A stretch of DNA of 64,000 nt from Chiua virens (Eukaryota; Basidiomycota; Agaricomycetes; Boletales; Boletaceae): NCBI GenBank assembly GCA_019787685.1, contig JAHNUO010000002.1:2666001-2730000 (forward strand). The letters are read 5' to 3'. The translations under genes were made by a program, and so were the position numbers. This document shows, piece after piece, positions 46,782 through 59,158 of this stretch (its first letter is position 1; every line of letters begins with the position of its first letter). The notes under the pieces are model-generated. The model had not been told where the DNA came from and searched no databases. It worked only from the letters and a program-made list of their open reading frames with translations.

Positions 46782-48242
46782 ATGCCCCGTCACTCCACAA
46801 AACACGACTCTCAACTCTACGCTTACCTCTCCGATTCAAGCCAATCCCCTCCCTCCACCTCACCCCAGTCCACACCACAACCCCCACCAAAGAAAAAACA
46901 CGTCTGCACAACCTGCGACCGCGGTTTCACCACCAGCGGTCATCTTGCAAGGCATCTTCGCGTCCACACCGGCGAACGAAACCACAAGTGTCCCTTTCCC
47001 GGTTGTGAAACCCGCTGCTCCAGGCAAGACAACTTGCAACAACAGTGAGTGTGATCTTCCCGCGCGGAACACATCACTTACGCCCTCATTCCAGTTACCG
47101 CATCCATCTTTCCCCCGGTTCACGGCGGAGCTCGAGCTCTGCTACCCGCGCTGCGATAGCGCGCGCCGTCGGCGGAAATGGTTCAAAAAACGGCCGGTCT
47201 TCTTCGGCAATCGTGACCCCCGAGCGTCTATCCACTTCTCCCCCGTCTCCCCCGCCTGCTCTGGAACACGCGATACTCTCCCCGCCCCCACCCCCTGACT
47301 CACCACCCGCCCTTGTACAAGCTTACTCGCTACCCCATGTACCCGTGTACAGTGATGGCATGCACTCCTCTGGCAGCTCCAGTCGCTCCCCCACTCCCTT
47401 CGACGGTGCTTATCCGTTGATCTCGCCTCACTCACAAGCACTCACAAATGGGCATATCGCTTCCCAACCGTCTCCGATGCAATCACAATTCAGCGACAGT
47501 CCGCCGACATACACCGAATCATCTCAGCATTCGAACTACGGGTATACTCCTTCATCACACGCATCGGGAACGAGCGCGGTAGACCAATCATATGATTATT
47601 CTTACAACGAAAAATCCTCTCTGCCGCGGCTTCAGTCCTCCGCCATTCACCATGCGTCCATGGACACTATCCATGATCACTCTCCCCCCTCTTCCGCACA
47701 TCTCTCATCTGTATCTTCTCGCTTGTCTATTTCACACATCTCACATCCACAGTCGTATCCGAGCCATTACCATGCCGTCAGTTCCCCGTCGCCAGATTCT
47801 GGTCATTCGGTGTCTCCTCATTCCCAGGCTTCCGGACCACCCACGCCCAACTACTCGGCCTATCAGGACTGACAGGCACGATGGAACCACGTACCACACA
47901 ATCGAATCCGTGCCCGATCACTCAGGGCTTGGTAGCGGTTATGTCCCTCCGCAGAGTCACATCATTCACGGAAGCTACAACCATTCTATCATACCACAGC
48001 AAGGGCTTCCGAGATACGATTCTCCGCCCCCTATCTTGGCGCCGATCCAAGACGAGCGTGTGATTCGTGGTGACATCCGTGTCTCTCATGTACAGCATTC
48101 TCCCGTTTCCAGCATCGCAACGACGCCGTTGTCCAGTTCGTACATGCATTCATCTATACACAGCTACCCGTACCACACGCCGCATATCTCCCTCAACCAA
48201 ACAGCGTGGAAACACGATGTCCTCTTGCGAGGGAGATCGTAG
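46782..48242 (+). CDS. C2H2 zinc-finger transcription factor
   Basis: The ATG at 46782 opens a polar, Pro/Ser-rich leader. Two tandem C2H2 fingers follow: [21 protein letters not shown], joined by the classic [10 protein letters not shown] linker to [19 protein letters not shown], where an intron of about 50 nt (from 47046) leads to [11 protein letters not shown] and completes the second finger with its His. This arrangement resembles fungal Nrg1/NsdC-type repressors. The rest is Ser/Pro/His-rich. In the strict frame the protein stops at 47870-47872 (YSAYQD-stop), but dropping one T in GGAC-T-GACAGG keeps a frame of the same composition ([17 protein letters not shown]) open to 48242. I give the longer end with that caution. 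Targets cannot be inferred. Confidence 0.8.
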
Positions 48243-48715
48243 AGTCAACCTCGCTTTCAGCCCTCTATTTCTTACTCCGTGTTTCCCCACGCGAGTCGAA
48301 AGCCAGCCCTCTGTCTTGTCTCCATTAGCTCTCGTTCGTCTGCCTGTCTCGTGTCTCGTTCTCGTGGATCGTTCCCTGTATCATTCTGTCGCTGACCAAA
48401 CGCTCCCGAATTTGTCCGCGGGGGTCACCTACATCACTATCACCAGAAGCATATATACATACCATATAGTTCATAGCCAATTGCTCTATACTGTACATTG
48501 TTGTTTATACACATTGCCTCCGCCACCAGCTATGTGACCGCTCAGCATGTGCCTGATGTACCACTACTGCAACTGCTGTGAAAGATCGAATCTGATACCT
48601 TGGGCTGCTGTGAGGATCATTTCAGCTCAAATGAGAATTGATATGGCAGTGCAGTGCCACCGTGCCTCACTATTACTACAAGTCAGCGTCCTATCTTGTC
48701 CATATATCGTTCAAG
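48243..48715. other. Intergenic between zinc-finger gene and PP4c
   Basis: This stretch holds the 3' UTR of the zinc-finger gene and the promoter of the phosphatase. No gene was seen. Confidence 0.45.
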
Positions 48716-50359
48716 ATGCCCAGCGACCTCGACAGGTGTGTTACACGCCTCTGATACATGCAGCTTCTCATCACTGTGCCCATCATTCTTGCGAACCTCC
48801 GATCAAATTTCATTGCCTGTTCGTAACGGGTCTCGGTCGACTATAGGCAAATAGAGCAACTAACACGCTGTGAACCAATATCCGAGGAACAGGTGAAGAG
48901 ACTATGCTTCAAGGCCCGTGAGATCCTCATAGAGGAAGCAAACGTTCAACCCGTGGACTCTCCTGTGACAGTGCGTCGTCAACTTGAAATTCAACTCGTG
49001 TAAACCCCAACGCTTGGTCTCTCGGCCCCTTCGCACCCACGTTTGCACGTCCGGATCACACCAACGACAAAGATCTGCGGAGACATTCATGGCCAGTTTT
49101 ATGACCTTATGGAGCTGTTCAAAGTTGGCGGGTTTTGCCCAGCCACGAATTACCTTTTCATGGGTGCGTCCGCTGCCGTGATGAGCAACTCGTGGGCCTG
49201 CGCCTCCGAATGTTACTCATACGTGATTGCCGCAGGTGATTTCGTGGACAGAGGGTTTTACAGCGTAGAAACGTTTCTGCTCTTACTCGCTCTCAAAGTC
49301 CGATATCCTGAACGCATCACCCTCATTCGTGGAAACCACGAGTCACGCCAGATCACGCAAGTGTACGGATTTTACGACGAATGTCAAAGAAAATACGGAA
49401 GCACCAACGTGTGGAGGTGGTGCTGCGAAGTGTTTGATTACCTCGCTCTAGGCGCGATAGTGGACGGCCGGGTGTTTTGCGTGCACGGCGGGCTGAGTCC
49501 AAACCTTCAAGCCATCGATCAAGTATGTATTAGCCTATTCAATGGGGTGGCTCCGAAACACGCGCACAGAATTCAGCTAATCACAACCTTTTTCGTCTGG
49601 TCTCCACTCCTCTAGATCCGTGCTATTGATCGTAAACAAGAGGTGCCTCATGATGGACCAATGTGTGATCTGCTTTGGTCAGATCCAGACGGTGAGGACC
49701 TTGCCGTGCCTCGCCGCCCAACTTGCTAAAGTTTATGTGCTCGATGTGGCGCGTGCCGTGCCAGACATTACTGGATGGGGTTTATCTCCGCGGGGCGCGG
49801 GGTTCTTGTTCGGGGCTGACATTACCAAGACGTTCGCTCATAACAACGCGATTGACCTCATTGCGCGCGCCCATCAACTCGCAATGGAAGGTTACAAACT
49901 CATGTTTGACGGAACAATTGTTACCGTGTGGAGTGCTCCGAACTATTGTTATCGGTGAGTGTCTTTATGGACTGGCACTTCTGAACATGCGAATGTCGGA
50001 CCTTTCATCTGAGCATCAATTTCCGGTCATGACGCCCTTTCCTCGTCACAAATTTTTAGCTGTGGTAACGTTGCTTCGATTCTTGAACTGGATGAACACC
50101 TCGCTCAGGAATATAAAGTTTTCTCGCATGCACCTTCGGTAAGTTCCAGATTTCTTGTCATAATATTTATGTAAATATCCTGGGGCTTTTGCTCCACCCC
50201 AAAGGCGATATGCGGGGGGGTGAACTGCCTCACGCATAATTGGATTTTCGCTCGCAGTCTTACACTCGTTGCTTGTGTGAACGTCACTGACGCCACGCTC
50301 ACACATAGGACGTCCGCTCGATTCCAGCCAAACGTCCGCCCGCAGACTACTTTCTCTGA
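48716..50359 (+). CDS. PPH3: Serine/threonine phosphatase PP4 catalytic subunit
   Basis: The start MPSDLDR joins over an intron to [20 protein letters not shown], the PP4-type N-terminus. The PPP metal-binding motifs are all present: GDIHGQ, GDFVDRG and RGNHES. They are followed by [63 protein letters not shown] and [15 protein letters not shown]. The C-terminus is supplied by a final exon 50309-50359 ([16 protein letters not shown]), ending in the DYFL whose Leu is carboxyl-methylated in PP2A/PP4/PP6 enzymes. The last intron (50139-50308) is 170 nt, much longer than its neighbours. PP4 acts with regulatory subunits in DNA-damage recovery and other signalling. The gene is intact, with about seven exons. 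PP2A and PP6 are less likely because of the N-terminal and [10 protein letters not shown] details. Confidence 0.93.
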
Positions 50360-53271
50360 TTGCGGCGGGCTCGAAATCAAAAAGGAAAACGTGTTGTCTT
50401 TCCTTTTAAATGCGTGCAGCCATGCCGTGACATGGAAATTTTATAATGCATTTTATGCAGTACTCGTGTTTTAGGCATGGCCGCTCTGAAGTTCGCACCA
50501 TCATTCCAATTTTTTTTGCTCGGGAGCGCCATGTCGATTGCCCCTTCCAAGGGGCTTTTTGCTCGGGAGCGACTCAAAGGCGTGGGAGTAGGGACCTGAT
50601 CCATCAGAAGAAAACAAGTAAGCGTTACGAGGCGTGCCTTTGGGCACCGCAAGGACAAGGTTTTCAGACGTATGAGAAATACACGGTTGTGTCGGAGCCA
50701 AACAAACTTTGATTGGCTGTTCGACCGTGTGTATGCGCACCCATTGGGTCCCGAAACACGGTCGACCCTGCCCAGATGTGTTGAATCTTACTCAACCCGA
50801 ACGTTGCATCGCAATTCAATGGGATCAGAGGGGACTGTAAGTGCAACCAAACTCTCAATCGAAAACTAATATTGCGAGCCAATTGCGTCCGAGTGTCAAA
50901 TCGTCAGGGTTGTTGCGTCGTGTCGTAGAGACGAACCTCACATGGTATGGGGAAACGAATGGCAGTTCCTATTCTTTGCTTTGTTGCTTTCACGAGGAAA
51001 CGGACCTAATGGGTTGAACTGAAACGCTTCCGTTCACTCCCGCATGGTACTCGAGTGAATTGAACAGTGAATGCCCATTCGACGAGTCTGCAGCAACGAT
51101 TCAGAAATAGAAACGCCGTATGAACGTGGTTTCTTCGGTGATGCCAATGAGCAGTATGTCAATGGGGTTGCTGACAAAGCGAGCTATTCCAGCTTCAAAC
51201 GCGGGCGATCACCGACGAGAGCAGTCGACTGAATGGGGGTCATGGGTCGGCGGTGAAGACCAAAAGTCAAGGATTAAATCGCACGCACGCAGACCGGACT
51301 TTGACATAGTGGCAAATGGCTAACGCATTCGGATCGAACGAGGATCATGCGTCGGCGGTCTCGACCAAAGGCAAGGATCAAATGCACGCATACTGACGCC
51401 GTGGGGTTGGGCGGTCGAATGTGACCGGCCAGGGAAACGCGGTGAACGTCGAAGTTGAAGTTGAAAGTTGCACAACGGTGATGTGTCGAGGTGAGGTGAC
51501 GACGACTCGAGAAGACCTTGGAAGTTCGAACTCTGAGTTGATTCGCTCATCCCCCTGTTTTTCCCAGTCAATTGTCCGAGAAAGCAGGATCAAACGCATG
51601 ACTGGCCCTCGACGTGGGCAGGTTCTTTTCTTTCCGGCATTCGAGGGGGATTCGAAACCGGGTACCCACGAGGCATGTCACGTTCGCGTGGTTAGAGTGA
51701 AAAAGCTTGCTGTTCATCCTGGAAATCAAGGTTTGAACTTTGAACCGGGTCGTTCGCGCGCATGACGCCACGTGCAGGACCTACAACCCTGAGGAAACGT
51801 GGCTTCTGGACATCGCAAGTGGAGAAAGGTGGAGAAACCCACTTGCCATTCTGATTGGTGATGCGGTTGCGATGTTCCTGATCAACGGAAGCTTTTCAGT
51901 GGGGCGCGACATTTATGTTTTAGCCACGTCTATACTAAGATTAGCACTGGCATGGTGGCAACTGCCTCGAGTCTGTCATATGGCGTACGCGATTGTATAC
52001 CGACTCACGGTTAAGTCGCGCTCAGGCTTCTGCCCTTCCGATGGCGGCGGAAATGCGTCGAGTAAGCGATGAATAGTGTCCATACGAGATTGGGGCTCTC
52101 AGGCTGAACTGATTTCACTGTCACGTTGAAACGAACCCGATCATCGCGCTGTGACACACCTTCGAATGAATTAAACCTTCCAAAAGCCGGGGAGAGCTGG
52201 CCCAGTTGGGAACGATTTAGCATTGTTTCGCCGGTTTTGTGTCGATAATGCTTAGCTCCCGTCGGGCGAAGAATCGACGACGTCACTTCGTTATCTTCTT
52301 CTGCCCACGATATGCCAGGCTTGGGATCCTTTCCCATGAGGGTGACACCAAGTGAGAGGCGCGATTTACTCGGTTTCGGCAGTGTCCGACAATGTTTGTG
52401 TAGACGCTCAGCTCGGGAGTTATATCTTGGTCTCTTGTTGTTCTTCCTAGTGCGATATCGATGGACCATCATGTGGAACGTTTATCCTGCGATTTCAGAG
52501 GGTGGCGCAAGTCTTCTCAAGTTCTGATTTACCAGGACTTGATCTACTCGCGGGATAAAGATGAACCCGTGAACCCGTAAACTTCTCCGGCCATGTTCTC
52601 CCGTTGGGGTACTTATCGATAGCATAAGGAACGTATGTCAAATTTCCTTTTTTGTCGACGGTCTCGGGCCAATCGGAACTGGCGTAGTATAGGAGCCAAT
52701 GGCTGCAACGCAAGCAGCCTGCGTGTCCTGAACTTCGAGTGCGAGCGGGCACTTGCTATACTGCTTCCAAAGACAAAAAACCCTCATTCCAAACCGTATA
52801 TATGTTCTTTTGTCGGGCACTGCCTCCTGATGGTTTCCATTTCAACAGTCACGTCAGATTGACATTTGTCTGATTGGCAGGCTGTCCAGCTGCCACCACT
52901 CGGCAAATCGCCACTACTTTTCAGACTCAGAACTGATCTTCTTGCCTCAGACCTTTTGCAGGTGAATGACAGAGTGAACGCACCAGCTTTTTGCAAACTA
53001 CGAGACTGCCGGACCTCCTGTAACTTGGGACCAAGTCGAATGTGGGCGTGCGCCACACCGTCGGGACGTGTGTTGTGGTGACCTACAATGTTATGTCAGA
53101 GTGCTTGTGCTCTGAGCAGATTTACGAGAACATGCTGTCTGGTTGTCAACGGGGACTCAATACGCTCGAAAGCGTGCGCGCGGTGACGGCAGCTCGACTT
53201 GTCGTTCTTCTCATCCCTTCCACATTCTCCCCCATTGTACCAGCTGTTAGCCTGCTACTATAGCAGTCGAG
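50360..53271. other. Gene-poor intergenic region with short repeats
   Basis: About 2.9 kb without a recognisable gene. It contains a 16-bp direct repeat (TTTTTGCTCGGGAGCG at 50513-50528 and 50556-50571) and a degenerate 60-bp repeat (51237-51296, 51341-51400). Open frames here have no motif. Confidence 0.4.
51237..51400 (+). repeat. Degenerate direct repeat, about 60 bp, two copies
   Basis: TCATGGGTCGGCGGTGAAGA and the following AAGGATTAAAT at 51237-51296 recur as TCATGCGTCGGCGGTCTCGA and AAGGATCAAAT at 51341-51400, offset by 104 bp. A weaker third match (AGGATCAAACGCATGAC) occurs near 51587-51603. Confidence 0.5.
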
Positions 53272-54567
53272 ATGGCTATCCTTCCTTTGTTCAGAGTAAT
53301 CATCTTTAGTAAGTTCTCGTCATGGTGCACTTGGCAAACGGAATGGATTCCTGACCATCGAACTTGCAGCTCTAATTTCGCTCTTTTCGCTTGTCGTGTT
53401 GGGCATCTGCGCCCACATCGAGTACTTAGCGTCTCCGTACTCGGGTACAGACACAGAAATTTACTTGTCCTTTGCTGCAGTTGGTATTGGTGCAGCATGT
53501 TTGACGCTCGTGTCTCTCCCATTGTTGTGAGCACCCTTTTTTCGCTCACCCCGTTTATATTGGCCTGACGATCCGGAAATTAGCTTGGTCTTGGGCAGTC
53601 TTCGTACTCGCCGCGTCTTTACATCAATGATCTTGTTTGAAATCATCTGGTTCTGTACGTGATGGCTCACTAGCCAATCTTCCGTTTTCTGACGTGAACA
53701 AATCACCCAGTTATTTTGTGGGTTCTGTGGGTGGGAACTGCCGCTGACACCGTCTTCGGAAAAGCGTATATCTACCCCGATGGTTGCATTTACAGCGATT
53801 GTAAGTGAACGCTTTCGTCATAAGCGACGAGTGAAGTGGCCTAACAATGTTATCAGATCCTCAAGCCAATTCGGTCTGCGACGAATTTACGGCTGTAGAA
53901 GCATTTGCCTTCCTCAACTTCTTCGCAGGTATGGTTCATTATTTACCTACCAGAATCGACATGGTTCTTACTACGCAAATCATTAGCATTCATATACTAC
54001 GATGTCATCATCTTATATGCCATCATCAATGCCATCCGTGGCACAGGCGTCTGGACCACTTCGGTCAAAGAAGCCGCTAACCGAACCCCCAGTGCCGTCA
54101 ACCCTGGCGTTCCGATGGGCCAGCCTATGTACAATGCTACGCCTGCTGCACAATATGGCGCGTTTCCCTCCAATATTCCTCCTGCCCAGCCGTACAATGT
54201 ATACCCTCAGCAAGTCCCTCCCCAAGGACCCCTTGTCCAGCCCTACAATGCGTACCCACAACAGGTTCCCTCTCAAGGTACCCCTCCCCAGCCGTACGGT
54301 GCTTACCCACCACAATCCCCTCATACAATCCAGAACCAGCCCTACTACACTCCACCCACCGGTTCTCCTCAGTCACAACCCAGCTACCCAGCCTATTCTC
54401 CTAATTCTGCTGTCCACAGCAACGCCCTTCTTCCTCCGCAGCCCAATTACAGCTCGTACCCTGCCGCTAACGCTCCGCAGGCGCCGCTTCCATTGCCGAG
54501 CGGGTACGAAGAACAGCAACCAATCCCGCCACATCAGCAACCTGCGCATGGTGCATCGCCTGTGTGA
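53272..54567 (+). CDS. MARVEL-type four-helix membrane protein with Pro/Tyr-rich tail
   Basis: About six exons with short introns. MAILPLFRVIIFT joins LISLFSLVVLGICAHIEYLA, then YLSFAAVGIGAACLTLVSLPL, FTSMILFEIIWF and ILWVLWVGTAADTVFG. A loop with Cys residues follows (YPDGCIYSDYPQANSVCDEF), then AVEAFAFLNFFAG and AFIYYDVIILYAIINA. Four hydrophobic helices, an extracellular Cys-containing loop and WVGTAA-like sequence are the pattern of fungal MARVEL-domain proteins. The cytosolic tail (54090-54564) is built on imperfect repeats of QPYNxYPQQVPxQG and ends PPHQQPAHGASPV. Such proteins sit in plasma-membrane or endosomal domains; a specific role cannot be given. The splice phases are consistent, and the gene appears intact. 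Confidence 0.8.
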
Positions 54568-56131
54568 GGAGATGTTCGTTCTCGTACCCATCGGATAAAA
54601 AAAGAATACTCGTTATGTGGATAGAACACGGATGACTTGCATATCTGCCGAGGGAGAAGCATCCAGGAGTAATACTTTTTCTTTTTCTCGTTGCTCTTCC
54701 CATATCTCTGCGGATTGACTACTGTGTTTACGATAGCAGACTCGATCGTGTGCCAAAAATTATTCGTTAGCTCCCTCCTGTCTGCTTCTCTTCCCAGTCT
54801 GCCAAGAGGTGGGTCATAGCCAAACAAAACGGTGCGCTTTCTTTTCTTGGCTGTGCAGATTGGGTTGTAATTCTCCATACGGACACACGGCCAAAATGCC
54901 GCTCCGCGGTGTAGGTCGCTCGCTGTGGCGTTTTGTCCCAATTTCCACTCCCACTTTGGCCAAAAACAGGTGGGGTTGAGGCCGAGGAGTCCCTCGTTCC
55001 GACCAGCTCCCCACCCTCCGGACGTCGGTATTTTCAAACAACCGGACGTACGCACGGACGGTGCCGTGGTTTGATCATGGATACGGGCATCGATAAAGCA
55101 TTCTTGCCTCGTTGCTTGCGAGCCCCACGGAGGGCCTCACGCGTGTCGTAATACGCCCAAGTCGGGCGGGGGCGTTGTCTCTTTTTCTCTCTTGCTTACT
55201 TTTCTTTTTATCAAAGCGTCTTGACGTACAAGCATGGCCGAGGTGGACGAGAGAACGGCATGCCGCATGACCCGTTCGGTGGGCGCTGCCCAACATTCTA
55301 TTTTTTAATTTTATATTCCCATCCGACGCGCATAAGCGTGTGCGACATTACAACACGGCGATGCCGTCCCCGAGTCTAAATTGCACGACCCGTGGGCAGC
55401 GTTGGTAAATATGGATCGTCTAAAAACGACAACGCGACGACGGTAAGGCCGCCCGAACCATTTCGTCGCGGACACACCTCGGACCAAAAAACAGGCGCCT
55501 CGGACTCTGCCTGGGCCCTGGGACGTTGTGTCGACAGAATCAGACGACACCCACGCCCTTTGGAAACCCGGGCGGTGTGTCGTGTCAACGTCAAGGCCGT
55601 CTAAAGTCAACCGCCTCTCGTATTTCCGAGTTGATGGCGAAGCAGTCCAAGATGAGATTGTCTGTTTGATTTCTTGGGTAGATCGATGTGTTGCGTCGTT
55701 TAATGACGGACGCGCGGTGGTCGTCTCGGGATTCAGTCATCCCGGATGATTGAGTTAGGTTTCAGCAACTAGGAGCAAGCAGCCTCATGGAGAGCGCGTT
55801 GTATCTGTCCATTTTAGTCGCTCCGTGCGCATCAGGACCTCGGGGAACCCACCCTGTTGTTGAGGCATGGATGAAAAAGGCTAAATAGACCTTCCTGTCG
55901 ATCCAAACACAGCGGAACAAACACGCTTTCACAATTTCACAGTTTCACGCCGTGGAGGAACTCATCGTGACATTTGTAAGTGGAGATTGGGCTACATGCA
56001 AGTGGGGAATGTACGTATGCACGTAACAAACGTGTGTATTGAATCTAAGGCGAGGTCGTGGCGTGGAGCGCAGGATAAAACAGGCGGTGAGTGTCTGGTA
56101 GGGGTGCGGGAGGGTGATCCATCGATCTGGA
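54568..56131. other. Intergenic between convergent genes
   Basis: About 1.6 kb between the 3' ends of the MARVEL gene and ARB1. Short frames overlap on both strands with no recognisable product. Confidence 0.45.
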
Positions 56132-58527
56132 TCATGTCTTTCCCTTGACTGTGTTCTTGCTGATGAGCTTCGCTTTCTCAAGCGCTGTTTGACCTACAAA
56201 GGAATGTCAGGAGTCCGTGGATGGAAATCGCCGAAGAAAATGCTGACTTTGTTGAACGAGGTTCTTCTTGTAGTCGATGATACCGATATCCTCCTTTGTG
56301 AGGTTGCGAATAGTTTTGTCCTTGACTTCCCATAGTTCTTCGGCGACTTGCGAAATGAGGCCTGGTCATGAAATGGAACCGTGAACAGAACGGCAGAAAC
56401 AAAACGACGCGTACGCACGGAAATCATGGGAAACGATCACAACACCACCTTCAAATTCTTTGATCGCAAGAGCCAACGCATCAATGGAGCCCATATCCAA
56501 GTGGTTCGTGGGTTCGTCTATCCGGCAGGATTTAGTGTATTTTCTCCTGCCGAGAATGATGTCACGTACCCAGCAGAAGTATATGTGGATGTTCCATGGC
56601 GAGCTGTGCGAACACGACGCTTGTTTAATGGATCAGCTCCACTCCCGTCCTCCCCTGAGATCACTGTTCTCACCGATTCCGCAGACCATCTGACAACTGT
56701 CTGATAGGGAGAGACCTGATGTGCGCCTGATAGACCAAATCTGCCGAGCTGCTGCCGCCATGCCTGGATCGGGGAAGCGGCGTGAGATGATTGTGTAGTT
56801 AGGAGGCTGATTAGATTCACATGTATATCTTTGTCGGGATATTTCTCGGCGAAGATGCTTTGGAAATACTCGATTGGCGGTTTATCGTATGGAAGTTGAT
56901 CGGCGGAGTGTTGTGAGTATTTCGCAAGTTTTAAAGCGGCGTGCTTCGAAACTGTTCCCTCGCATGGCTGGAGTGCGCTAGTAATGAGGTGGAGAAGGGT
57001 AGATTTTCCTGCACCATTCGCACCAAGGATGGCGATACGAGAGTCCATGCTGTAAATCAGAGCGAAAAATGAGCGACGATCCCCACGCAAATTGTAGGTT
57101 GCTGCTTACTCGATCCCAAATGAAAGATGCTTGTACAGGTAGTCTTCTGGTTTTCCGGAATACGAGAAAGCAACGTCATTAAAGGCGATGATAGGGGGCG
57201 GAAGCTTGCGGATATCTTCAAAGTGGAAGCGCAACGGCCGTGGTGTTTCTACCTTCTCTATGAGACCTGCGGCTTCCATTTTGTCGATAATCTTCTGTTT
57301 TGATTTAGCCTGTCTCACAAGGTTGGCGTATGTACCGGCTGATGCAATGAATCTAAGGAAGATTTGTCAGCTGATCAGAGATCTTGACGGAGTTCGAGTT
57401 TACTTTTTGATGTGAGCGATTTCCTCCTGTTGTTTGTGATACGCCTTCATCTGATTCACCTCGTTCTCTTTCTTTGTGCGAACGTAGGTGGTATAGTTAC
57501 CCGTATAGTATACAAGCTTTTTCTTCATCGTCAGGTCCATGATATTCGTGCACACGGAGTCCATGAAATCTTGGGAGTGGGATGTGATAACGAGGATGTG
57601 GTTATACGTGGACAGGTAGGCCTCCAGCCAGACGACGGCACCAAGATCGAGGTGGTTCGTTGGTTCGTCGAGTAACAGCAGATGTGGTTTCAGGAAGAGA
57701 GCTCGGGCGAGAGCCACCCTCATTCGCCAGCCACCACTCATATCTTTGGTCGGTTTTTGCATCATCGTTTGACTGAAACCCAAACCATGGAGAATGCTTC
57801 CTGCTTTGACTTCGAACGTGTTTGGATCTAGTTCCTCTAGTTCCTCGTATGCGGCATCCAGGGCCACCTCGTCCACTTCATCAGCGACGGAAAGGTCTTC
57901 GATCCGCTTTTCAAGCTTTGCAACCTTGTCTTTTGCGGAGGCGATGATGAAATCGAGGGCGTTCACATCACTTGGTTCCGCTTCTCCTCTTACAAGATAG
58001 ATATCGACGTGAGGAGGGATTTCGATGTCTCGCTCCGCCATTGATTGAAGGAAGGTCGACTGTAACGTTGTGAATGGACATTATGCGACAACGGTGGCTA
58101 AACGAACCTTTCCAGATCCATTTTCACCCAAGAGTCCATATCGTTGTCCATAGTTGAGGGATAGCTCTGCACCCTCGATGAGTAAGCGGCCGTGGAAGGA
58201 TAGGGTGTAAGAATCGATTTTGATGTCTCGACCTTTTGGATCAGAGACAAGCACACCGGCAGCACTCCTACTCCATGCTGAGTCGAAATTTTTTATCAAG
58301 ACGGGGAATACGTACCTCTCTGTTGCGATTTGAAGTTTCGCCATGGAAGTCAAGTCATCGGTGCTATTCGCAGCAGAGACGCTGGTGAGTGGAGTGTCGG
58401 CGGCACTGCCAACTACTGAACCAGTAGGTGTCGAAGAGGAGGTTACATTGTCATTCTGCAGTTGCTTTGAAGCCTGTTTTGCGGCTTTCTCGAGGAGACG
58501 TTTCTGTTTTGATGCTGAGGGGGCCAT
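56132..58527 (-). CDS. ARB1: ARB1-type ABCF ATPase (ribosome biogenesis/recycling)
   Basis: The start at 58527 gives [18 protein letters not shown], the ARB1/ABCF2 N-terminus. ABC domain 1 follows: [13 protein letters not shown], then [32 protein letters not shown] and ITSHSQDF. The ABCF linker helices come next ([35 protein letters not shown]), then ABC domain 2: [18 protein letters not shown]-type signature, [19 protein letters not shown] and VVIVSHDFR. The last exons give [20 protein letters not shown] and [16 protein letters not shown] with a stop at 56132. ABCF proteins lack membrane domains and act on ribosomes. One extra base in the GGG at 56707-56709 (+) shifts the frame between HQVSP and [11 protein letters not shown]. 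Because this gene is essential in yeast and all else is intact, an assembly indel is the likeliest cause. Confidence 0.92.
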
Positions 58528-59158
58528 CTCTAGAATGGATAAGAGACGAGATGAGCGATCGATGTCAAAATGCCCTCCTACAGTCAAATTTACCTTATCA
58601 AGAAACGCATCAGTGCATTATCTAATCTACCCACTTTCGGTGAGCTCAAATCCTCCCCCAAGTACTTGCTGGAAGGACAACAAAACGAACGGTGGGCAGC
58701 TGGAAAGCTGGAAAGCTGGGCGCACAGTGGCGCTCACTCGGCCAACGTAATCCTAACTTGATTATAACACTGCCCTACTGCCACGCGAGGCTCAAACGCG
58801 GTCGACTGTGTCCAGCGATGCTGGATTGCAGAGCAGTCAGATAACATGAATGTTTATAGAAGAGTCTTGCAAGTAGGATTTACTGCCAGGACCGCATTTG
58901 AGAGCCAAGGCTCCGAGTCTCCGGTCGCTAAGATTCCCTGGACCATCCACCATCACACTAAGACCCTCTTCCGAGCCCTCAATCATAAAAAAAAATAGTC
59001 AATGTAAGAGCCGATGTACTCTACCGTCCGAAATTCCACGGTTCAACATCGCAGACGGTTGGATGGAGCTCTGGAGGAAATTCATATGCCACGTGGTGGC
59101 TGTGTTGGCGCTATTCTGCCTAAATCCGTTGCGTCTGACATTCATCTTGTCTACCTCC
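58528..59158. other. Divergent promoter region of ARB1 and lunapark
   Basis: About 630 bp between two divergently transcribed genes; it must contain both promoters. A 10-bp tandem (GCTGGAAA repeated at 58699-58716) is seen. No gene. Confidence 0.45.
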
